DNA from: Planctomycetota bacterium
Lineage (GTDB): Bacteria > Planctomycetota > GCA-002687715 > DRQF01
Length of the DNA: 12,306 nt
NCBI GenBank assembly: GCA_024275615.1
Contig: JAJRYU010000728.1
Location: 1-12,306, forward strand
Direction of reading: 5' to 3'
The position numbers and the translations under genes were made by a program. Below the pieces are notes generated by a model. It did not search any database. It was given only the letters and a program-made list of their open reading frames with translations, and was not told the DNA's origin. Of the stretch, positions 6,768-12,306 are shown piece after piece; the first letter of the stretch is position 1; each line of letters starts with the position of its first letter.

Positions 6768-7463
6768 CTATAGACCTTCCACAGGACGATTCCGAGCGAC
6801 GATGAGCATCTGTCCGGCAAGAGGTTTGATCGGCGACTGCATGTAGCTCCTGACAATGAACCCCAAAAACGGGATTGTCAGCCTGAGAGTCGATTTCATG
6901 TTGACCGGCAAGAACTTGGCTCTGACGAATTCCACCTCCATTCCGGTCATTTCCAGAAGGTCAGTCAGCCCCATGTGAGTGAAGATCTGCAAATGAGTGT
7001 AGTCGTCAAAATAAGTGCGGTAGCAGTACTTGAAGTTGGGCTGCAAGAGTATCAATCGGCCGTCAGGACGCAGAACTCGGCGGATTTCGCCGAGAGTCTG
7101 CAACAGCTCATCGTGGGTCAAGTGCTCAAACAAGTTGCTGGCGAAAATCGAGTCCAACTGGTTGTCGGCGAGGGGTGACATGTCGGTGCAACTACAAACA
7201 AAAGTTGTCACATCGTCGTGAGCTATTTCGGGAAGTTTTTCGAAGACGTCCAGAGCGTATTTTTCTTTGGCCTTGATGTGGTGAATAAAGTCACAATAGC
7301 CCGCACCCAGGTCCAAGACCCTTGAATCTTCCGGGATGTACTTCTCTTGGATATACCGAGCGACCTGTCGCCAAATGACGAGTCTTCTCGGGTCGTAGAC
7401 GAATCGCGTGTTGAAGTATTCTTGTTTAAAGCGGACGGTGATGTTTGTCTTGGGGGCACGCAT
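6768..7463 (-). CDS. Class I SAM-dependent methyltransferase
   Basis: The 231 residues have the usual Rossmann methyltransferase order: motif I VLDLGAGYCDF (about 49-59), an acidic end of strand 2 at ALDVFE, a later strand DSIFASNLFEHL, and EIRRVLRPDGRLILLQPN for the strand-4/5 region. This is the methyltransferase type 11/23 pattern, which fits small-molecule, lipid or sugar O- or C-methylation rather than DNA or rRNA methylation. The substrate is unknown. It lies 34 bases downstream of the membrane protein gene on the same strand, so the two are probably cotranscribed. It starts at ATG (7461-7463) with no clear Shine-Dalgarno. The C-terminal third is rich in hydrophobic and basic residues (MKSTLRLTIPFLGFIVRSY), which could dock it to a membrane. 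Confidence 0.85.
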   Translation of the reverse strand: MRAPKTNITVRFKQEYFNTRFVYDPRRLVIWRQVARYIQEKYIPEDSRVLDLGAGYCDFIHHIKAKEKYALDVFEKLPEIAHDDVTTFVCSCTDMSPLADNQLDSIFASNLFEHLTHDELLQTLGEIRRVLRPDGRLILLQPNFKYCYRTYFDDYTHLQIFTHMGLTDLLEMTGMEVEFVRAKFLPVNMKSTLRLTIPFLGFIVRSYMQSPIKPLAGQMLIVARNRPVEGL

Positions 7464-7497
7464 AATTGTGGATACTCGTTGGGAAAATTGACTAACG

Positions 7498-9507
7498 CTA
7501 TTTTTTCAACACGTTCTTGAGAGACTTCGGAACCGGTACGCGAAAAAGGCCTAATCTCTTTGATTCTCTGCTGTAGAAGAGAATCTGAAGTGGTACTTGA
7601 AATACCGAACCACCTCGAGAATGGCTCACTGGCATCGACTTATCCTTCATCCACTTGCGCCGGTTGTAGACATAGAGAGCAAAACCACCTTCTTCGGCCA
7701 CTTTGATTCCTTGGGATGAGCGGACAGAGTCTTCTGATACCAGCTCGTAGTTCTTTTCGACATTTTGCGCGCCCTCATCATGGGCGTAATGAAGCCAACT
7801 CAAAGGCGATCCCCGATAGCCAACAAGGGAACCCTTCGCCGCCGACGATTTTCGAAAAAGACGAGTCAGCATTTCAGCTCCCCGAAAGACACTTGGCTTC
7901 ATTTCTTCATAACCTGGAAGGCCGGAGACATCGATCGACTGGCCAATTTGCCTACTTGCGACATAGATACCTGAGCCAGTTGGAGCTGCAAGCCAAGTGG
8001 TGAAACCGATAAGAAATGCTGAGAACCACAGCAACCCGGCATTCTGATTCACGCGATGCTCTTGTCGCCAATAGGCGGCAAGCGGCAAGAGCATGGTTGG
8101 TACAAAATAGTGAATCGAGACTCTCGCCATGACGTAGTACGCCAAGAAAGTGATCCCTGTGGCAATCATCAGGGACCGGCACAGTTGATCCGAAGTGCGC
8201 CAAAAGAAAAAACATATGAGAGGATAGATGCCGCAAGGAAGAAGCGCCCAGAGAAACTTGTCCATATCGAGAAGCGCAAGAACTTTGTATCTCTTGAGCA
8301 TTCCCAAAGACCCGTGTTCTTCACCCGCCTCCAAGCCACCGACCGCTTTGAAGACTTGCACCAACATGGCGATGATGACAAGAGCAGCGATCAAGCCCAT
8401 CATGTGTCGAAAGCAAAGCCGCCAGGCAAATGGACGACGGCTCACAAGCACGCCTAGGATCATGGCGACGATCACGAGCAACGCAGCAGGAGAGGTAAGA
8501 AGTGCAAGCACTGTCCAGCACAAGGCCCAAATCATCTCTCGCCGTGCCAATGACGCAATCGCGCCAAACAGAAAGATCATGTTTAGAGCGTCGTGAGTCC
8601 CGGGCATTGAGATGTCGGCGCAATAGGGATCGTATGTGGCGCTGTAAGCCATCACTACGGAAAAGCAGAGGATGCTTCCGGAAACAAGCATCAACTGGCC
8701 AATATTGAGGACTCTCTTTCTTCCAGCTTCGGCGATGGCAACCACGCCTGCGATCAGCAATGAGAAGTAGAGAAGATAAACAAGCCGCACCGAGGCCTCG
8801 TTCTCGCCAAACATCCGCATGAACCAGCTTGCTGGATAGGCGACAGTCAGCCCATTGGCCCCGGGCCAAGACGAAACCACGCCGGCCTCAGGCTGCCAAA
8901 ACGGAAAACTCTGATGCATGAGAAGTCGTGTCGCTTCAAATGAGTGAGCCCCGTCGCCATTCAACGCTTCCCAAAAGAACTTCGGCGTTAAGACTACAAC
9001 AAGGGCAACACTGAGAACTCCCAGGAGAACGAGCCCGGGTGATCGCCTACGATCTTCAGCCCCAAATTGCTTGCTGACGATTCCTGCTCTGGCTAAGTAG
9101 ACCAAGCTGCACACAACCAAAAGGCCGTAGGTAACGGCAACAAAAGAGATCCCCATCAAGGGTTGGCCCATTATTTCTTGAGTCACCGCAGCTGTCAGGC
9201 TGACGGCGAACAAGCTGAAAACGAAGCCTTCAAGAAGCCAGGTCCAAAGATCCTTTCCTCGGCCAAGAGCGCGCACCAAGAGCAATCCCGGCGCCATAAC
9301 GAGGAACAACGAGCCCAGAACAGCCACAGGCATCAAGAAGTAGAGAAGCATGGGCTCGAGAGTCGTGAAGTAGGCAGCTTCAGGGTCAACATCTGGAATC
9401 AAAGCGACCATACGTCTGCCGATCCACGGTGCAAGGAATGCAGGGAGGGAGGCAGCCAGCAGCATGGCGCACAATGCTCTGGCATACGTGTGCTTGGTCT
9501 CGGTCAA
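7498..9507 (-). CDS. Polytopic membrane protein, GT-C glycosyltransferase-like
   Basis: A 669-residue integral membrane protein with about 13 predicted hydrophobic segments, among them about 11-30, 52-80, 90-110, 118-139, 157-175, 242-262, 271-290, 308-320, 326-356, 368-386, 418-436, 446-462 and 490-508. A soluble C-terminal tail of roughly 150 residues follows. Between TM5 and TM6 is an extracytoplasmic-type loop with NGDGAHSFEATRLL and SSWPGANGLTVAYPASWF. This layout, an acidic loop and many TMs with a trailing soluble part, resembles GT-C-fold glycosyltransferases that use lipid-linked sugars. I see no diagnostic signature, so the enzyme activity is a guess. The reading frame opens just after a TGA at 9535-9537. 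The best-fitting start is TTG at 9505-9507; ATG at 9463-9465 (codon 15) is an alternative, and neither has a clear ribosome site. The methyltransferase gene follows in the same transcript. Confidence 0.65.
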   Translation of the reverse strand: MTETKHTYARALCAMLLAASLPAFLAPWIGRRMVALIPDVDPEAAYFTTLEPMLLYFLMPVAVLGSLFLVMAPGLLLVRALGRGKDLWTWLLEGFVFSLFAVSLTAAVTQEIMGQPLMGISFVAVTYGLLVVCSLVYLARAGIVSKQFGAEDRRRSPGLVLLGVLSVALVVVLTPKFFWEALNGDGAHSFEATRLLMHQSFPFWQPEAGVVSSWPGANGLTVAYPASWFMRMFGENEASVRLVYLLYFSLLIAGVVAIAEAGRKRVLNIGQLMLVSGSILCFSVVMAYSATYDPYCADISMPGTHDALNMIFLFGAIASLARREMIWALCWTVLALLTSPAALLVIVAMILGVLVSRRPFAWRLCFRHMMGLIAALVIIAMLVQVFKAVGGLEAGEEHGSLGMLKRYKVLALLDMDKFLWALLPCGIYPLICFFFWRTSDQLCRSLMIATGITFLAYYVMARVSIHYFVPTMLLPLAAYWRQEHRVNQNAGLLWFSAFLIGFTTWLAAPTGSGIYVASRQIGQSIDVSGLPGYEEMKPSVFRGAEMLTRLFRKSSAAKGSLVGYRGSPLSWLHYAHDEGAQNVEKNYELVSEDSVRSSQGIKVAEEGGFALYVYNRRKWMKDKSMPVSHSRGGSVFQVPLQILFYSRESKRLGLFRVPVPKSLKNVLKK

Positions 9508-9547
9508 AAAATATCTCGGAGAGTCGACGGGGAATCAAGACGCACCG

Positions 9548-9575
9548 TACATAAGCCCGTGACCGTGTCAATCAA
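9548..9575 (-). promoter_or_regulatory. Weak promoter candidate for the membrane protein / methyltransferase pair
   Basis: Read on the minus strand, TTGATT (9570-9575) is followed after 16 bases by TATGTA (9548-9553). The TTGATT overlaps a perfect TTGACA that lies 12 bases from the same -10, too close for normal use. The distance to the TTG start is about 35-40 bases. The -10 match is poor. Confidence 0.25.
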
Positions 9576-9772
9576 AACCAAAGAGGGTTCGTATTCTGAA
9601 TTTTATCCAAGAAAACGGGTATCGGTAGCCAACCTTCGATCGCCCCAAAATGAGGAGCACGCCCAGCGGGTTTCTCACCACTCACGAGGTCCCGTGAACC
9701 CCTTCCTCCAAACACAATTCGGGGCCTCTGAGGCTCCCCAAACCCTGGTTAGGACTGCGACTTTCGGACACC

Positions 9773-9801
9773 TTGATGACAAGCCTTCGTGAAAATAAGA
9801 T
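9773..9801 (+). promoter_or_regulatory. Candidate sigma-70-type promoter of etfBA
   Basis: TTGATG (9773-9778) and TAAGAT (9796-9801) are separated by 17 bases, each matching the consensus at four of six positions. Transcription would begin near 9808, giving a leader of about 55 bases before the etfB GTG. The inverted repeat at 9814-9830 would lie just downstream of the start point. Confidence 0.35.
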
Positions 9802-9813
9802 TCTACGCCCGAA

Positions 9814-9830
9814 AACCCTGATCCTGGGTT
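9814..9830. repeat. Small inverted repeat in the etfB leader
   Basis: AACCC (9814-9818) and GGGTT (9826-9830) flank 7 bases. A related short palindrome, AACCCTGGTT, lies at 9741-9750. Their positions either side of the putative etfB promoter would suit an operator, but the arms are short and chance occurrence is likely. Confidence 0.25.
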
Positions 9831-9863
9831 GAATATCGGCCCACCCCATTACGGAGAATACCT

Positions 9864-10616
9864 GTGCAAATCACGGTATGCGTTGCAGTTACACCAAGCA
9901 CGGACACAAAAGTCAAAGTCGGAGCCGACGGCAAGAGCCTCGATACCGCCGATGTAAAGTTTGAATTGAACCCCTACGACGAGATCGCCCTGGAGGAAGG
10001 ACTCCGAATGCGCGAAAAACTCGGCGCAGGAACAGTTGAAGTTGTCACTGTTGGCGACGGGTCCCAAAAAGAAGAAATTCGCAAATGTCTCGCCCGTGGC
10101 GCGGACTCAGCGACCATTCTCAAAGCCGACATCACGAACGCCGATTCTGCCGCCATCGCTACGACTCTTGCTCACCACATTAAGAGCAACGAAAGTCGTG
10201 TGGCATTTTTTGGCAAGCAATCGGTTGATGGCGACAACAGCCAAGTACCAACCTTGGTTTCTGCGATGCTCGACTGGCCCATCGTAGCCAAGGTGTCCAA
10301 ACTTGAATTCGACGGTGATACTTTCCGCGCCGAAAGGGAGATCGAGGGTGCCGTTGAAATTATCGAAGGCAGCTTGCCAGCAGTTTTTAGCGCAGAAAAG
10401 GGTCTTAATGAGCCGCGCTATCCTTCGCTGAAAGGCATCATGGCAGCAAAGAAGAAACCCTTGAACGAAGTTGACGCTGTGCTCGGTGAAGTCCGCATCT
10501 TGACCCAATCTTTGGAGCTACCCGACGCACGGCCGGAAGGTCGGATCGTTGGTGAAGGTGCGGAAGCTGTGCAAGAACTCGTCGACTTACTCAAGAACGA
10601 AGCCAAAGTGATCTGA
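9864..10616 (+). CDS. etfB: Electron transfer flavoprotein subunit beta
   Basis: The smaller subunit of the ETF heterodimer, which accepts electrons from acyl-CoA and other FAD dehydrogenases and passes them on, usually to ETF:quinone oxidoreductase at the membrane. The 250 residues match the family's usual length. Visible landmarks: LNPYDEIALEEGLRMRE (35-51), VTVGDGSQKEEIRKCLARGAD (62-81), the nucleotide-binding GKQSVDGDNSQVP (117-129), and the beta-subunit signature region ending LPAVFSAEKGLNEPRYPSLKG (171-191), followed by IMAAKKKPL. The DGDNSQ stretch is the AMP-binding segment in typical ETFs; this favours an ordinary ETF over a bifurcating one, though not decisively. The start is GTG at 9864, chosen because GGAG (9853-9856) sits 7 bases before it. 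etfA follows after 76 bases in the same direction. No dehydrogenase or ETF-quinone oxidoreductase gene is in the window. Confidence 0.95.
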   Translation: MQITVCVAVTPSTDTKVKVGADGKSLDTADVKFELNPYDEIALEEGLRMREKLGAGTVEVVTVGDGSQKEEIRKCLARGADSATILKADITNADSAAIATTLAHHIKSNESRVAFFGKQSVDGDNSQVPTLVSAMLDWPIVAKVSKLEFDGDTFRAEREIEGAVEIIEGSLPAVFSAEKGLNEPRYPSLKGIMAAKKKPLNEVDAVLGEVRILTQSLELPDARPEGRIVGEGAEAVQELVDLLKNEAKVI

Positions 10617-10647
10617 GCCAAATCTCTCACTGGCACCAACACAACGG

Positions 10648-10673
10648 ACCGTTCGCGATGACAGGCGACCGGT
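10648..10673. repeat. Inverted repeat between etfB and etfA
   Basis: ACCGTTCGC (10648-10656) faces GCGACCGGT (10665-10673) across an 8-base loop, with one mismatch in nine pairs. It occupies the middle of the 76-base gap. Only TTT follows, so strong termination is unlikely; it could stabilise or process the etfBA message, or modulate etfA expression. Confidence 0.35.
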
Positions 10674-10692
10674 TTCACTCAAGGAGAACACG

Positions 10693-11696
10693 ATGTCTCA
10701 AGGAATCCTAGCTTTCGCCGAACAACGGGAAGGCTCATTGAAGAAAGCCGCGCTGGAGGCATGCAGCACGGCAATGAAAATCAAGGCCGAATTGGGTGGC
10801 GATGTAACCGCTGTGGTCATCGGCAAGAACATCCAAGATATCGCCAAAAATCTCGGGGCCTATGGGGCCGATCATGTCTTGGTCTTCGACCAGGATAACT
10901 TCGAACACTATTCCACAGGCGGTTATGGACGCGCCCTGTTGCAGGCCATCAAGAAAGTTGACCCCGCCAGCATCATCGTCCCAGCAACAACAATGGGAAA
11001 AGACTTGGGTGCCTACATCGCCGCCAAGCTCCCCGCTGGCTTGGCCGCCGACTGCGTTGAATACAAAGTTGAAGACGGTGCTTTGGCTGCTGCACGCCCC
11101 GTCTACGCTGGCAAGGCCATGAGTTGGGTCCATGCCGCTGCAGGCCCTCTTATTCTGGGAATCAGACCGAATGTCTTCGGTGCTGAAGAAACAAGTCCTG
11201 GAAATGAAGCCCCGGTTTCCGTTGAGCCATTGGATTTTTCCCTCGACAACATTCGAGCCATGGTGAAAGAAATCGCCGCGCCAGAGAACGCTGTTCTTGA
11301 CGTCACAGAGGCCGATATCGTCGTTGCCGGTGGCCGCGGGCTTGGCAGCGCTGAAGGCTTCCTACCCTTGGAAGAACTCGCCCAAGTCTTAGGGCAGCGG
11401 TGGGTGCTTCCCGTGCCGCCGTTGATGCCGGCTGGCGTGATCACGCCGCCCAGGTCGGACAAACTGGAAAAGTGGTTGCTCCGCAACTCTACATCGCTGC
11501 TGGCATTTCCGGTGCCATCCAGCACTTGGCAGGGATGCGCACGAGCAAGTGCATTGTCGCCATTAACAAAGACGCTGACGCTCCGATATTCAAGGTCGCT
11601 AACTACGGTATCGTTGGAGATCTCTTCGAAGTCATCCCCGCCATGACCGAGGCGTCCCGCAAGCTTCTCTGCGTCTGCTCGAACACAGTCATATGA
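10693..11696 (+). CDS. etfA: Electron transfer flavoprotein subunit alpha, with apparent frameshift
   Basis: The FAD-carrying subunit of ETF, partner of etfB. An AAGGAG site (10681-10686) precedes the ATG. The first frame runs normally through the N-terminal domain (1-190) to GGRGLGSAEGFLPLEELAQVLG (213-234), then turns into unrelated sequence and stops at 11644-11646. The expected continuation is in another frame: AAVGASRAAVDAGW from 11394, PQLYIAAGISGAIQHLAGM (the ETF-alpha signature), CIVAINKDADAPIFKVANYGIVGD and EVIPAM, ending at TGA 11694-11696. The two frames join exactly if GGG at 11392-11394 were GGGG, giving LGAAVGASR and a protein of about 334 residues, close to the family norm. So one G is missing, either as a sequencing or assembly error (most likely, as the reading is otherwise clean) or as a real mutation. 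As read, the protein loses the FAD-binding domain and would not work. Confidence 0.92.
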
Positions 11697-11698
11697 AG

Positions 11699-11731
11699 CG
11701 CCCCGAACTCATGGCAGTCCGGGGCGTTTTC
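11699..11731 (+). terminator. Intrinsic terminator after etfA
   Basis: CGCCCCG (11699-11705) pairs with CGGGGCG (11720-11726), with three further inner pairs after one mismatch (ACT 11707-11709 with AGT 11716-11718). TTTTCTT follows directly. It lies 2 bases after the etfA stop in the restored frame, which supports 11696 as the true gene end. It sits between convergent genes; on the minus strand no T run follows, so it mainly serves etfA. Confidence 0.8.
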
Positions 11732-11750
11732 TTGTGAAGAGAACGGCACA

Positions 11751-12306
11751 TCAGAACTGATAGACAACGGCAGAACCGATCTGTGCCACCATCATGAGCT
11801 TGTACATGTGCCCCCAAGCGGGATGATTCTCTTCCTTCGCGATGGCGTTTGGATCGCGAAACAAAACCCAGAGGATAAACGCCCCATAGAACGTGCAACC
11901 CAGCCCCAAGCACAAAAGCCCAAGTGGCGCGGCACTCAAGGGTGGGCCACTCAGCCAAGGCGAAACCGCTAAGAGAATCCAAGGCAGGACAAAGAACGGT
12001 GAGGTCGCACGCAGAGCCCCTTTCACTCCCAACCTGATCGGCAAATTGCGAACACCATCCGCCGCGTCACCAGCGACATCGGCGTAGTCTTTTGTAGTTG
12101 TGGCTCCGAGCAAAAACAAGAAGAAGACCAGCCCTAAGAACCAAGGTTCACTGTCGGAAAAAACCGGCGCCACTGTGGACCATCCTGCCACCTTGAGAAG
12201 CAGACCTCGGGGCAGCGCCACGGTCAGATTCGCACGCCAACCGAATCGTCGCCAGCGAAACGGTGCACCACTGTATGCATAGGTCAGAAAGGACGTGAAA
12301 AGGACA
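11751..12306 (-). CDS. UbiA-family prenyltransferase (C-terminal part; start outside window)
   Basis: An integral membrane enzyme that transfers a prenyl chain to an aromatic ring or similar acceptor, as in ubiquinone, menaquinone, tocopherol or chlorophyll synthesis. The frame stays open to the window edge, so a GTG at 12219-12221 is internal, not the start. About 184 residues are visible. They begin with a segment FLTYAYSGAPFRWRRFG, matching the conserved YS-x-PP-like motif of the family, then NLTVALPRGLLLKVAGW, a TM helix, and the second Asp-rich motif KDYADVAGDAADGVRNLPIRLG, whose aspartates bind the Mg-diphosphate. Three or four TM helices follow (LPWILLAVSPWL, LGLLCLGLGCTFYGAFILW, MMVAQIGSAVVYQF). 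The first Asp-rich motif would lie outside. The motif pattern is nearest the ChlG/homogentisate and MenA-like groups, but the acceptor cannot be assigned. Confidence 0.85.
   Translation of the reverse strand, partial: VLFTSFLTYAYSGAPFRWRRFGWRANLTVALPRGLLLKVAGWSTVAPVFSDSEPWFLGLVFFLFLLGATTTKDYADVAGDAADGVRNLPIRLGVKGALRATSPFFVLPWILLAVSPWLSGPPLSAAPLGLLCLGLGCTFYGAFILWVLFRDPNAIAKEENHPAWGHMYKLMMVAQIGSAVVYQF

Larger units (their letters stand above)
9508..9863. other. 356-base divergent intergenic region (membrane protein gene / etfB)
   Basis: This gap separates the minus-strand gene pair from the plus-strand etf genes and should hold promoters for both. It contains a weak minus-strand promoter candidate (9548-9575), a better plus-strand candidate (9773-9801), and three small inverted repeats: a G-C-rich one at 9721-9738 with one bulge, AACC-CT-GGTT at 9741-9750 and AACCC-N7-GGGTT at 9814-9830. 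No coding frame confined to this gap is credible. Confidence 0.55.

Noticed and set aside
7464..7497. GTATCCACA on the minus strand as a second DnaA box
   Set aside because: One mismatch at the first position, isolated in a 34-base gap inside a likely transcript; best explained by chance.
9721..9739. G-C-rich hairpin as a terminator
   Set aside because: The stem has a bulge and neither strand continues into a T run; no gene ends next to it.
9163..9792. 209-codon plus-strand frame over the start of the membrane protein gene
   Set aside because: Mostly the antisense shadow of the hydrophobic N-terminus; the product is very polar and unstructured and resembles no family.
11394..11400. Programmed frameshifting in etfA
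   Set aside because: There is no X-XXY-YYZ heptamer or obvious downstream structure, ETF-alpha is not known to use recoding, and restoring one G gives a perfect family sequence.
12219..12221. GTG as start of the UbiA-family gene
   Set aside because: The frame stays open upstream to the window edge and encodes the conserved YSGAPFRWRR segment, so the protein begins outside the window.

Overview
The window is a protein-dense stretch of a bacterial chromosome with Gram-negative (diderm) character. This rests on an LPS-export ATPase (LptB), periplasm-facing signal peptidases, an HD-GYP regulator and an electron-transfer flavoprotein. The very large signal peptidases, with a beta-sandwich-like insert between the catalytic lysine and the GDN box, make me think of Planctomycetota or a related phylum. 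That placement is inference from family resemblance, not a measured result. I see no tRNA, rRNA, CRISPR array, insertion sequence or phage gene.

Left block (1-3395, + strand): the C-terminal part of one type I signal peptidase, a complete second paralogous signal peptidase, and lptB, whose GTG start overlaps the peptidase stop by 4 bases. This looks like one envelope-biogenesis operon ending at a hairpin near 3449-3467. The following 446-base gap (3396-3841) holds that terminator, an 8-bp hairpin and a perfect 9-base DnaA box.

Middle block: a receiver/HD-GYP protein (3842-4831) whose receiver has Ala where the phospho-accepting Asp should be, while its HD-GYP half looks intact. After a 333-base gap comes a cobalamin-binding-domain radical SAM enzyme (5165-6763). 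It converges, 4 bases apart, on a minus-strand pair: a SAM-dependent methyltransferase (6768-7463) preceded in its transcript by a 13-TM, GT-C-like membrane protein (7498-9507). These three could belong to one lipid or glycan modification pathway, but only proximity supports this.

Right block: etfB (9864-10616) and etfA (10693-11696) encode the two ETF subunits, which carry electrons from acyl-CoA and related dehydrogenases to the quinone pool. etfA carries an apparent one-base deletion in a GGG run near 11392-11394: the first frame loses the FAD-binding C-terminus, which continues perfectly in another frame. A hairpin terminator follows, and then the C-terminal part of a UbiA-family prenyltransferase on the minus strand, running off the right edge.

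The points most worth a second look are the duplicated signal peptidases with an inserted domain, the non-phosphorylatable-looking receiver on an intact HD-GYP domain, and the etfA frameshift.
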